Positions 10,164-22,082 of a stretch of 64,000 nucleotides of DNA are shown here, piece by piece. This DNA comes from Blakeslea trispora. Lineage: Eukaryota; Mucoromycota; Mucoromycetes; Mucorales; Choanephoraceae. How positions within the stretch are numbered: position 1 is the stretch's first letter; each line of letters begins with the position of its first letter. The position numbers were made by a program, and so were the translations under genes. Where the stretch lies: NCBI GenBank assembly GCA_025331445.1, contig JAIWNE010000009.1:1-64000 (forward strand), read 5' to 3'. The notes under the pieces were generated by a model. That model saw only the letters and a program-made list of their open reading frames with translations. It searched no databases and had not been told where the DNA came from.

Positions 10164-13072
10164 AATGACCTATAAGAAAGTTGGTTGTTCGCACCTTTGA
10201 TTACACTTATAACTCTATATGTACAGATATGCATTTGCTTCATTTCATTATGCTTTTTATTTTTAGAAACAAGAAGAATTTAACCATTTTTCTACATCTC
10301 TTTTTTTTGCTATTCTCCTCATCTTACTTATGTAGCTTATGTCGCATTTTCCCTTCCCGCTATTTTCTTTTTATCTTTTTAGAATTGTATCTCATTTTAG
10401 TTTAGAACTTTTTGTTAGAATTTAATTAATAATAGATTCCCTTTTATTCTCTTATTTATTATTTTTTCATGCTTTACTGTTTGTGCAATTGAGAATAGTT
10501 TAGTTACTGTAGTATGCTTAAATCAAACATCAATCATTCAACCGCCCCCTTTCTTCTTTAAGCAGATGATTGGATATCAACTCAAACAATTGATTTGGTC
10601 CTCAATAAAATCATCCACTATATATTGTCATAAATGACATCTTAAAGAAGCATACACAGATGGCACTCAATACTTTTTAATGGTTATTTTAACTGATTCA
10701 CAGTCAATGTCTTTTTTTTTTTTCTGAAAAAACAAACATTCATTGAGTGAGCTTTTCTTACTTTCAATCTATATTCTTTATTGTGATATAGAAACATAAT
10801 GATGAGCACCAATTAAAACATGGCAACAGTTGCCAATCAGACCTTTTTTTTTTTGCCTTATGAAACATAAGAACGAACCCATTTTTTACCTATTGAAACC
10901 TAGAGTAAACTGTATGTTGGCTACACCATAACAAGCAAAGTTAAAAAACAATTTTCCTGCACTAAAACAATAAATAGAATGTTTAATTGCATTAACATCA
11001 TATGTCTAATTTTTGTGATACTCACTAAAAAGAAGTTCTGAAAGGTAAAAAGGGAGGCGGGAAAGCGATAGGCGAACCAATGAGTTTTGTCCCCCTCCAA
11101 TGTATATTTAAGGAGAAAATCTAGATGTCTACTAAATTGTCAATATGTGGAAAAAAAAAAAGGTCAAACCATTTGCTATTTCAAGTATGTTTCTTTCCAA
11201 AAATAATTCATTGGGATTACAGGCTGAAGGCGAAGGTAAAAGAGGAAGGGGGGGTGGGAACGACTTTATCCCTTAAAAAGACGTATACAAACTTGACAGT
11301 TTCGGTAACTAAGGTTACAAATATAGCAAGGTTCTGACCACGTAGCTCAAAAAAACAAGTTGAATTCTAACTGTACCATCAAGAGTTAGAACTGAACTTC
11401 TTTTTGATATACTTGCCTTGATTTAAAGAACCTTCGACAAAGATAAGAGAGAGAGACAGCCAATACTACCTCACTAAAAAAAAAAAAGGAAAAAGCAGTT
11501 TGAACCATGATATTATGTGTGTCTCATTTAGTGGTAAATAGAGTGCATCCATCTTTGAATTCCCTCATTGATTTTAGGAGATGCAATTGAAGGAGAATGG
11601 AAGCGCCTTTTTTCTTTGTTGAATACGAGTCAATGATGTGATATGCAATTGTATAAGGAATCTAGACTATGGCTGAAATCTCTCTTTCTCTCTTAATAAA
11701 TGACAAGCGTAGCGTATCTAATAAACCTTTTGCTTGTACTATCAGCAGTAGATAGAATGGAACTGAAAGAGGGGATTTACAGAAGAACAAACTGTTTATT
11801 GTGATAGCTGTATCTATGGCCCAATTCAGTTTTATTGCATCTGTTATTATATCAAAAAAGTTGATCATTTTACTGTCCATCAAACTATCTTACTTATTTT
11901 TTAAAAGGTACTAAAAGCGTAGTAGACAAATTCTATCCAGCATCCTCGGATTTGCCTGATTCTTTTCCGCCCAAATGCTTCCAATCACACTATTTTATAT
12001 ATATTCTAAAGCAAATGTCCAAAAGAAAATATGGAAGACGAACCCCTTACATTGGTCTTTTTTATTATTATTATTGCAAGGGCGTAATGTACTAAATCAT
12101 CAAGAAGATCAATGAAATTAACCATGGCACAGCGGAGGTTAATAATCTGATTACCGTAATGCTGGTTTAGTTTGTATTTTACTTTCAATTTTTGTCTCTT
12201 ATTGCGCAATTCTCTATAGAGTTCTTTAAAGGGGGTTTCGCTTTTCGATGCATTCACTCATCAAACTGACTCTAGCATACGATTTTCAGGCAGTATACAT
12301 TATTTTCTTTTTCTCAAGTTATTCTATTGAACCCCCCTTTTAATGATTGTGATAGACCTGCTTTCTACCTACAGCAAAATATCAATGCTACACAAGGTGT
12401 TACTACTGTATCGTTTGTGTCCATCTCTTTGAGAGAGCGGGGGGAGGGGGGGAGAGTTGGCCATCAAAGATTTAGCTCTTAAAAATAAAAAAAAAAAAGA
12501 GGCCAAACATTTTCTGTCTGTCTTTTGTTCTGAGAAGGAAATGCCTTTTGAGTCGCCATCAGTAAAAAAAAATTTTTTTTTCGATTCATTTTAATTTAAG
12601 AAAAAACTCAGGTGCGTCAAAGTAGAAATAACTGCCATTCAAACTTGCAAGAAGTGTCAAGTACAGTAGACTGTGATCTAGAGGAATTCTTTAGGTTAAT
12701 CTAGTCGTACAAAACAAACAGATCATCAGTGCTCTCAGATGGCCATATCTATGCCCGCAAAAGTGATCGCATCATCCATGCTGAAAATGAACCAAACCTG
12801 CACTGTGTTTATATAGGCAGAAAACACAGCAGAATTCAAATTCTGCCATTCAATCGAATCCATCAATCAAAAAACTGGCACATGACGCCATTTCTGTTTT
12901 TGATAACATGCAATCCAAGCAAAAAGTTTTTTTTAACTTAAAAAAGTGACACTGTATTACAAATTCTTCTTTTTTTTTTTCTTCCATTTATCTGCTACGT
13001 CTACATACCTTGTTTAGACAAAAAAAAAAGCCATTGGTTTTTTTTAACTGGGTAGCAAAAAAAGATAGTATC
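10164..13072. other. Intergenic region between the HMG-box and OPT genes
   Basis: No supported gene in 2.9 kb. The first 250 bases are a T-rich 3' flank. Several poly-A/T runs and G-rich patches (about 11245-11258 and 12438-12453) occur. Short frames on both strands (for example 12006-12257 minus) match no family I know. The last 100 bases are a T-rich leader for the OPT transporter. Confidence 0.5.
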
Positions 13073-15548
13073 ATGTCCAAACAAGAGAATGTCGTCTATG
13101 ACGAAAAGATCGTTACTGAGGATCATCAAGAGGACAAGGATTGGGTAAAGGATCACACAGAGAAGCACCTGGATCAGGAAAGCAAGAGCACAGAAGATAA
13201 TGTATTCTCTCGTAAAAATGAAGAAGATTTGGACATTGCTATTATCAATGATGTTGCTATTACCGAAGATGATCCAACTCTGAGAGTGATCACTGTTCGT
13301 TCGATTGTGGTTGGTGTTGTAAGTATTTAAGGATGGACACTTGCTCATCAATGAGTTTGAGTTCTAACATGCTTGAAATAGCTTCTTGCTGCCTTGAGTG
13401 CATCCGTACATCAAGTCATGTCCTTTAAGCCGGTCGGAATTGCCTTGACAAACACTTTTATGTTGATTATCGCTTACATTGTATGTAGCACTTGGGCTCG
13501 CTTACTCCCTCAAGGTGGATGGTTAAATCCTGGTCCGTTCAATGTGAAGGAACATACTTGTATCTATGTGACAGTGTCTGCTGCTAATGCCAGTGCTTAC
13601 GCGACTTACATCTTATCTGCACAACAACTGTATTATGAAGATAGTGTACCTAGTGCAGCTGGTCAGATTTTTTTTCTGTTGGGCTCACAAATGGTTGGTT
13701 ATGGTATTGCAGGTAACTTGAGAAAGTTTTTGGTGTATGCTCCCAACATGACATGGCCTACCACGCTACCTGTCGTCTCTCTCTTAAAGACATTCAACAC
13801 TGATCGTGAAGGATCCAAATGGCGTACAAAGTTCTTTTTTATTGTCTTTGCTGGTGCCTTTGTGTATGAGTTTATTCCTCAATATATTTTCCCAATGCTA
13901 GGTGGTATTTCTATTATTTGTCTTGCTAGAAATGATAGTGCTTGGGTACAACGCCTGTTTGGTGGTCTCGGTACAAATGAAGGGCTAGGTATGTTTCAGT
14001 TTAGTTTCGATTGGAACTTGCTATCAAACTATACACCTCTGGTTATTCCTCTTTGGATTCAATTGAATATTTATGGTGGTGTCTTGTTACTCTGGATTCT
14101 TGCTCCTATCATGTATTACTATAACGTTTGGAACGCACAAAAGTTTCCTTTCCTCTCTCTTTCACTTTATCAACTTCATGATAATGGCACCGTCAACATG
14201 TATCCTCAATCAAAAGTACTGAATCCTGACTATTCTTTGAACCAGACATTACTAGAACAAGAAGGCCGCCCTCACTTCACTATGGTAAACTCCCTCAATT
14301 ATGTCGCTATTAACTTTGGTATCACTGCTACTATCACTCATGTTGCTTTGTTCTATGGAGATCAAATTGTTGCTGCTTTCCGTAATACAAGAAACTCTTT
14401 CAAGGCAAGCAGTGAAAACGACGATATTCACATGAGACTCATGAGAGCTTATCCTGAGGTATGTTTTGTTATTGCCATTTTATTTTGCTTATATTTAAAG
14501 AAAAGAAAAAACTCACTTTCTTTTGGTGGTCTAGGTACCAAATTGGTGGTATGTCTTGATTTATCTTGCTGGTATGGGGTTGAATATTGGTATTGCTTAT
14601 GCCAACAAAAGTCAGTTACCATGGTGGTAAGTAAACAACAACCCTACACATCATTTTTTGATGGACTCATTTTATTCATTTTTTTTTTTTAAAAAAAGGG
14701 GTGTGATCTTTGCTATTGTTTTGGCCAGTTTGTTGTCCCTACCTCTCAATATGATCGCTGCTGTCACAGGTTACGGTTTTGGCCTGAACGTTGTTACAGA
14801 GATGGTCTGTGGTTTTGTGTTACCTGGCTATCCTATTGCCAACATGTACTTTAAAACTCTTGGTTACACTACCAAGAACCAAGCAGGCATCCTAGCACAA
14901 GATTTGAAGATTGGTCATTATCTCAAAGTACCTCCACGTATGACATTCTTGCATCAAATTTTGGGTACATTCATTGGATGTATCTTCAATTATATCGTAA
15001 ACGACAGTATCACAACATCAAAGCATGATATTCTTTTGGAAACAGGTAATCAATTCTGGAGTGGTAGTTCTCCTCAACAGATCAATAGTGCAGCCATTAC
15101 TTGGGGTGCTGTCGGTCCCTTGGCCATGTTTGGTCCAGGTACAGAATACTATATCTTTTTATGGGCCTTTATCATTGGTTTTGTTCTTCCTGTTCCTGGT
15201 TGGTTGTTACATAAGAAATGGCCCAAAGCTGGTTTCAACTATATCAATGTCCCTATGATCTTGCACGGATTTTCATTGATGCCAGGCAGCAACACGTCTT
15301 GGATCACAGTTTCCTTTATCATTGTCTTGATCTCTCAGGGATACCTTAAGCGTCGTTACAGTTCATGGTTTGCCAAGCACAACTACTTGGTCTCTGCTGC
15401 TCTGGATTCAGGAACCTCGCTTATGGTCTTTTTTATTTCTATGGCTTTGTATGGTGGTGCAAACGGTATCTCTTATAATTTCCCAACTTGGTGGGGAAAT
15501 CGAAACGATATCAAGTACATGGATCAATGCTGTATGAATTGTACCTAA
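13073..15548 (+). CDS. OPT-family oligopeptide/metal-chelate transporter
   Basis: Four exons (13073-13318, 13382-14458, 14535-14626, 14699-15548) give 754 aa, normal for fungal OPT proteins. OPT members are proton-coupled importers of small peptides, glutathione or metal chelates at the plasma membrane or an internal membrane. Both family signatures are present: NPGPFNVKEH near residue 130 and KVPPR in the last exon. The N-terminal 75 residues are hydrophilic and acidic (cytosolic), followed by many hydrophobic segments, consistent with the multi-spanning family topology. I chose ATG 13073 (MSKQENVVYDEK) over an upstream in-frame ATG-like position at 13010 because the latter lies in poly-A leader sequence. 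Exon 3 is only 92 nt. Substrate cannot be assigned; confidence in the family is high. Confidence 0.93.
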
Positions 15549-15779
15549 TGAATTAACCCCCCTTTTTGACTGGTCTGTATAGCTGAGCTATACATGTAAC
15601 ATATATCATACTTATACTTGAACCCACATACGTATATACCTTTCTTGTAATTTTAAGAGAAGATCTTCTCTATTTACTAATTTACTGTTTTTTTTTAATC
15701 AATAAATCCTGTTCTTTTTTTTATTACATCTTTGGCCAAGCATGAATTGTATAAAATGGATCAGTTGGTTCGACCAACA

Positions 15780-16100
15780 GTCAAGTGAATTGAGTAGATC
15801 ATAGAGAATATAACAGCTTAGTTCAACAAAAGTTTAGGGGAACAGAAAGCCACTGTTCAAATAATTCTATACTCCTTTGTTGTCTTGGGTAGCACAAGCC
15901 GAGGTTGATGGCGATGATCGCTCCATATTCCGATTCAGGGAAAAAAGAAAAAAAAAGGTAAAGGCTGTGGAAAGTCAGGGACAAAAGATCTGTCATCAAT
16001 AATGAAATAGTACAAATGCCCTTGTTTATTTTGTTCATCATACAGACATGTGTAAAACGGTCTCAAACTATTCCTAATTTCGCTAAACGCTTGATAGCCT
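15780..16100. repeat. Dispersed repeat, copy 1
   Basis: This stretch is related to 54115-54415. Both contain CTTGGGTAGCACAAGCC, then a GATCGCT/CATCGCT segment, ATATTCCGATTCA, GAAAGTCAG, a CTGTCATCAATR segment and CTTGTTTATTTTG/CTTGCTTATTTTG, in the same order and similar spacing. Identity is clearest in the middle and decays outward. Neither copy has a coding frame. It sits about 230 bp downstream of the OPT stop codon. Confidence 0.75.
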
Positions 16101-16743
16101 CCATAGTCATGTATGCACTACCATTTCCCCCTTTTAACGTAAGTTGAAATTCAGTGACTTCTTAGGCTCAGAGTTCCAAGTAGAATTCAACCACCATTTG
16201 CTAATTGATCAACACAAGTCTTTTATATGTTGAGTGCAATTATCTTTGCTCTTTCCAAGTAAGCTATAATGAGTTGCAATATCGAATTAGAGAGAGAGAG
16301 AAAAAAAAAGCAATGATTTAGGAACTCTATAAGTTTTCATACACTTCAAAAATTACAGAGTGTTGAATAAAAGTGATGCTGATAAATTTCAAAATGCATT
16401 TGATAAAGAAAATAATGACATGTTTCTTTCCATAAGCCAAAGCTGCTCCTGTATGAATTTACACAACAGACACTGTGAGGTATTCTTCAAATAGACCAAC
16501 AATTTCCCCCAGTCCTATAGGATGGCAGTAAAAATTTCAAGCATTTTACGTAAAGTTGCACTCTATTATTGAACAGGAAAAAGAATTGTGCATACAATCT
16601 GCCAATCAGTTTTAACTTCCGTAAGCATTTTTATGTGTTTGCTAAAAAAAAAAAAGTCGAGAATAGAAACGTTTTTTCCTTTTCTATTTTTTTTTTCTCT
16701 ATCACCTAATTACATTTTTCTTTTCTCTCCAAGAAGCTTCAAT
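16101..16743. other. Intergenic, promoter side of the zinc transporter
   Basis: No gene seen. A T-rich and TCTC-rich leader covers about the last 70 bases before the ATG at 16744. Confidence 0.5.
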
Positions 16744-18127
16744 ATGGCAGAATCTTCCAACAATGAAAGAGATCCGCTTTTATCGGCACCTATTCACACT
16801 CAAACAAATTCTGGAGGATCAGTAGTGTCTTATACAATTGCACAGCATAATTGCTCAAATATAGCAACAAAAGATCGTACAACAGCCAATTCTACCAAGA
16901 AAAAGTTATGGTTTGCTGTTGCTCTGGCCTGCTGCTTTTTTGTCACTGAATTGGTAGCTGGTTATTTCGCAAATTCGTTAGGTATGTTGTTTGAAGTCTG
17001 AATAAAGAGAGCATTTTATTTACTTGTGTCATAGCTTTGATGTCCGACGCGTTTCATTTATTATCAGATGTAGCTAGCTTTATTGTAGCTCTTGTAGCTA
17101 TCTATTTGGCCGAGAAGCCAGCCACTAAAAGTAATAGAGAAAAAAACGGATATACAGGATGATAGCTGATATTGTCTCTTCAGAACATACATTTGGTTTT
17201 CATCGTGCAGAAGTTATTGCTGCTCTTATTTCTGTCTTGACTATTTGGATACTGACAGCCTTTTTGGTAAATGAGGCTTTTCAACGCATCAAGAATCCTC
17301 AAGTGATTGACTCTAAACTTGTAAGCTTTTATGTGTATAAATCGGCTAGCATACACTAAAACGATTCACACAATTCTCTGTTTAGATGTGCATTACTGCT
17401 AGTATTGGTGTCGTTGTAAATATTATGTAATATTGGTGAATGCAGTAGTGTTGTTATTGAAGCTCACCTCTTCGATTTTAGATTGGCCTATGTCTTGGGT
17501 GGTCATCACCACGACCACTCTCACAGTCATGAAAACGAGGTAGAACCTCATGGTGCGACTGAGGCAGGCATTCCTCGTTCACACCACAAAGTAAGCTCAA
17601 ATTCAACAAGTTTTATCAGTAGCTGACAAAATGTTGATTAGGAAACAAACATCAACTTGAGAGCTGCCGCACTTCATGTGATCGGCGACTTGTTGGCATC
17701 CATAGGTGTTTTGATTTCGTCTGTCATCCTTATTTTTAAGCCAGAATTTACTATAGTGGATCCTTTGTGTACATTCTTGTTTTCCATTTTGGTGCTCTAC
17801 ACAACCTATCATCTTGTTAAGGACTCACTAGCTGTGTTAATGGAAGGAGTTCCTGGCAACATTCATCCTGATCTGATCGAGCAGTCTCTGCTAACTCTTC
17901 CAGGTGTGCTTGCTGTTCATGATCTTCATGTCTGGACTTTATCTCCAGGAAAGTATTCGCTGACAGCTCATATTAAGATTGATTCACAAAGAAGTGACTA
18001 TGATGAAGTGCTTGCCAAGGGACAGCACATAGTATGTGACATTTATGGAGTGCATCATTCAACCCTTCAGATTGAAACTGACAACACACCATTTACAAGC
18101 CACTGTAATCCTACCATGTGTTCTTGA
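16744..18127 (+). CDS. CDF (SLC30/ZnT, Zrc1/Cot1-like) zinc transporter
   Basis: Six exons (16744-16981, 17035-17130, 17184-17320, 17386-17426, 17482-17590, 17642-18127) encode 368 aa. Cation diffusion facilitators exchange Zn2+ (or Co2+) for protons and load it into vacuole or other compartments. Hallmarks: the transport-site helix SDAFHLLSD (TM2), HTFGFHRAEVIAAL after it, a His-rich cytosolic loop GGHHHDHSHSHE, the second metal-site helix HVIGDLLAS (TM5), and a C-terminal cytosolic domain with AVHDLHVWTLSPGKYSLTAH. The His loop is shorter than in yeast Zrc1. The N-terminal 60 residues are hydrophilic. A 41-nt exon codes the start of TM4. The start is the first ATG after the pyrimidine-rich leader. 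Metal is probably zinc; vacuolar location is inferred from the family. Confidence 0.93.
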
Positions 18128-19379
18128 AATAGAATAAAATAAGAAAAAATTACATCAGAATTATGCAGCAAACCCAGTGGAACTTGAATACAATGGTTGG
18201 ACAGAGCATTCATTTATAACTGCGATTTAAGTGTCTTTGTTATAAAAAGATACCTTTTTGTTATGTTGGACATACGGGATGTGTAATTTAGATGCTGCAA
18301 TGGATATGAGGTCCAGCAGAGTATCTTAGAAAAATCACTGACAATAAAGGGGAGCAGCGATAGTACAGTTTTAGACTGAATGCCTTTCTTATTTTTTTTA
18401 AACAACTAAATAGTCTTGAGCTTTCAGTCAGTAAAAGGAAGCACAAATGCTCTTTTAGCCGTCCACTTTACTTTTATCAGCATTGTTGAACGATAGAAAG
18501 CTTCTGGTTGTTGACTCTATCCCATTCTCTTTATATGAGTTTCTTCTTAATAAAGAATTCATATTGGCATCCTCATCTTCTTTGTAAATACATATAACTC
18601 ATAGGGCATGTCAAAGTCATTTAGCGTTTCCAGTATCCCGCTGTCGATGATTTGAAAGGTGATTTTGATCGCGTTTTATCAAACACTGTTCAAGTTGTTA
18701 TTCATAATGTGTCTCTGTCGACATCCTGTCATTCTCTCATAGATAAACAGTTGTTAAAGATCAAACATGTTTTGTATAGTCCATTTGATAGTTGGGACCT
18801 TGTTTTTTTTATGGGTCAACAAATTGAAATAGTCTGATTAATCAGTCTAGAATCTGATTATCTTCAGACAGAAACTTGAGCTTACTTAGCTAAGCTGGAT
18901 ATGCGCTAGGATGCTTATTTTACAAAGTAAAGCAAGCTGAAAGTGTCATCTTTTTAAGCTTATCTGACTTGTTGGACAAGTATCACTGCAAATTGAAGAG
19001 GAGTTTGGCTGTCACAATCAAAAATACAGGAGAGTGAATGTCGGCATGAAATAGCATGGCATCTCTTAGTTTGTTTACTTCTCAACGCCCTCTAATTTAC
19101 TGATCCTATTGGTTATCACATGTTTTTTTCTTTTTACTGATAGATAAGTGAATGGAGAGATGCCAGGCTCTGATTGGATGACTGGCTTTTTTTTTCAGTG
19201 TGTATTTGAAGTAAACAGAACGTAATGATCATTTTCTCCCTCTTTTTTTCTCTCTCTCTTTATCAAAGTCAAATCAACTACATCTTGAAACTTTGTCACC
19301 CAGGCAACCTCAAAGGCAAGTAACAAAATACTCTTCTTTAACAATGCTGTTATCTAACTTGCTTTGTCGTGCATAGCCT
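18128..19379. other. Intergenic
   Basis: No supported gene. The short plus frame at 18652-18837 has no family features. A CT-rich tract near 19240-19262 looks like a gene leader, but I could not follow it with a convincing plus-strand coding exon. Confidence 0.4.
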
Positions 19380-19419
19380 AAAAATCTGCAATCTACGCAA
19401 GTCTATTATTGCACCAAGA

Positions 19420-19995
19420 GCAAAAAACGTTATCTACAAAAAAGAAGAAAATACGCGTGCCTTTCCATCTACAAAACTACAAATGCTTTCAAACTCTCTA
19501 CAAATCCTTTTTACTCGTTCTCTCTGCTCTCTCTCTTCTTCTCTTGGTGCTTCTGCCTCTACTTCAAGTTTGATGGGGGGTAAGAACAAAGACTGATGCT
19601 GCCTTTCCTGATCCTATATAAAGTGGCTTACGACCGGAATCTAGTCCATTTTCGCGAACGACCTCTCGTTTTCTAGTATTGGGACTGAAGTCGGAATGAC
19701 TGAGGGCAATTACGCCGCCTGATCTGTTAACACTATGAGTGTGTCCTGTAGGGATCTGGGCAGAGGAAGCGGGTACAGACATACTTGTACTATTCCTCGT
19801 TAGTTGACTGGTATGGGGTTTGCTAAGGATTTGGGATAGTGCGAACAGAACTGAGTCTTCTTTGGCTTATTCAAAAAAGTAAGTCAAGGAAGGCTTACCC
19901 TCTGCGTTCTTACTTTTCTTGTCTTGCTTTGTTGTTGGAGGTGACTCTATTACTAAACAACTCAAGACTTGCCTTTGCTGATGCCTTTACTGATG
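19420..19995 (-). CDS. Doubtful spliced gene, product not recognised
   Basis: On the minus strand a relatively GC-rich block reads as protein-like sequence in pieces that can be joined in phase. A possible first piece lies near 19910-19975 (ending TTKQDKK). A second spans about 19665-19850 and contains QILSKPHTSQLTRNSTSMSV and VIALSHSDFSPNTRKRE. A third spans about 19431-19613 and contains LEVEAEAPREEEREQRERVK followed by CREFESICSFVDGKARVF. The join between the last two pieces would need a weak GTCGTT donor at about 19663, which is a reason for doubt. The composition (Ser/Thr-rich, then Glu/Arg-rich) gives no family. It could also be the remnant of a gene or chance open frames in a transcribed region. 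Confidence 0.25.
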
Positions 19996-20068
19996 CCTTG
20001 CTGGATCTCTATTTCTGTCTCTATTTCTGCTTCCAAATGTGCCTATCCAAATGTGCCTATCCAAATGT
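19976..20068. repeat. Cluster of three short tandem repeats
   Basis: Three different tandem arrays sit side by side. A 12-nt unit based on GATGCCTTTACT lies near 19979-20003, a 12-nt unit CTCTATTTCTGY near 20008-20031, and a 14-nt unit CCAAATGTGCCTAT repeated two and a half times at 20033-20068. Confidence 0.7.
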
Positions 20069-22082
20069 ATCTTAACAGTATTTACCGCATCTGAACCACC
20101 ATATACCTTCTCAGATTGCCTTAAGAAGAGTTTTTTATCGTGTTTAACACTTTTTCTCTTCACCTAAATAAAAAGTCTATTTTCTATCTTGTTCCACAAT
20201 AATACTTACAGACATCACTAGTCTCTATAGCTGTCTTTACTTTTGCTTGAGTTTCTGTCTTTCTCTTTCGCTTTCTTTGAGTCTACCTTGTCACTCTGGT
20301 CAAAGTAGCAACTAAACAAAAAAGTCCTTTTCCTCATGAGTTTCTCCCCCAATAAAATGGACATTGAAAGACTTATATGTAAAGATACACAGTTAGACTG
20401 CAATCATTATTGTCTATGCTCTGAATAATCCGACGCTCCTTGCTTTCAACTATCCATACTATGTCTTATTTTATCAGTCATAAAATGATGCTTTTGTTCT
20501 GAAATGTTTAATTTGGTGAAAGAGTGGATGGTTATTTACTCTGGCTAGTCAACAAAGTGAAAAATTGCCCTCTAAATTTGTTTATTTTATTTTAATTTCA
20601 TCATATACGTCCCTTTAGTGACTCCCTCCTCCTCCTCTAATCATGGAACTTTTAGTTGCAACAGGAGAAAAAAAAAAGAGAGAGAGACAGCTAAGACTCC
20701 AATGACATATTTCTATAGGAAAAACATCCGTCCTGTATTTGCCCTAATAACACTAATTGACTGAGAAAGTTTCAAGTGTCTTTACACAATAGATTAGTGC
20801 CTACCTTTTCTTTCTTTTTAATCCATTTTTATATCTCATTTGGTGTCATAGTCAAACTAAATTAAGAGGGGGGAAATCTCTTTATGAATACTGTGTCATG
20901 ATAACACTTTATGAGTTTAGCTGAGAAATAGTAGAGCCTTTTATTTATCACACAGCATTAGGGTATTCAACATAAACTATAAGGCCTAAGCATGTAAAAC
21001 CTTGTTTTATCTCTAAAGATTTAGCTGATCTACCAAGTCGTTTGTTGTACTTGAAATCAGTTACCTTTCAGCTAGTAAGTTTGATGTAGGAGGCTATCAA
21101 TTATAAGCCCTTGAGTAGCTATCTGGATTGCATTATATGATATTTCATATGCGTGCTTTTTTTTTAATAAAGCGGTTATTGTACTGGTTCATTATATCAA
21201 ATCATCTGGTGCAATTTTTTTTTGTTTATGTGAATATAAGGTTGTCTAACTGCACATATCAGCCAAATGCTGTTCTGATAAATTAGGCTGTTGGCTAAGC
21301 AAGAATCTCATTGGATAAGAAATGTTCAAACTCCTACAATGGAAACCGCATAATTTAATTTTATAAATAGAACATGTGTGTACTACATGGTGTAGCAACT
21401 TTATTCACACTGAACCCACTCCTCCTTTGTTATCATCTTCAAGGATTTCTTATTTGGAAAAGAGGAGAGTAACAAATAAGCAGTTGTCAATACAAGGCTT
21501 CTGGTTGATGGATTCAAGTCATGCCAAATACCGTTTTTTTTGGTACAAACAATTAGCTGTTCAATTGAAGAGTTTCGATAGATTTGCTGTGATAACTAAA
21601 CTGACAACTATCTAAGGAGAGGGGGGAATAGACTATCCAGAATAATGATCGCCCTCACTCTATATTTTACCGAGGAAAGCACAAGAAACGTGGTTTATAG
21701 ATGACAACATAGACACGTTTTGACACTTTGTATCTTTCATCCATCCTTAGGCTCATTTCCTTGACTCACCGCCTTAAGAACATGGTATTCTCCGAGGTAG
21801 ATGCTTTTTCTTGTCTTTTATATATATGTGTGTGTATGTGTGTGTATGCTTATGATAGAGAGAAAATTAAAAAAAAGCTATTTGTGGCAACATGATTACC
21901 ATTTATAACCAAGAAATGCTTGGGATGTCTTGGTTTGATTGGTTCCATAAAAGGCAATATTCGAGGAATAAATAAAGCAAACCCTCCTTTTTTAACTCTC
22001 TCCCTTTCACTCCCTTTCTCTCTCTCTCTCTTTTTTTTTCATTTATTGTAAAAAAGCTGTTCTTCTTTTTATTTGTTTGTTC
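20069..22082. other. Intergenic
   Basis: No supported gene in 2 kb. A minus-strand frame at 20221-20403 ends in a Lys/Ser-rich stretch (KKAKEKDRNSSKSKDSYRD), but I see no flanking exons. A TG/TA microsatellite lies at about 21820-21848. The final 70 bases are a CT- and T-rich leader of the next gene. Confidence 0.4.

Noticed and set aside
12006..12257. Minus-strand frame of 83 codons
   Set aside because: No recognisable family, no leader or flanking exons; likely chance in AT-rich DNA.
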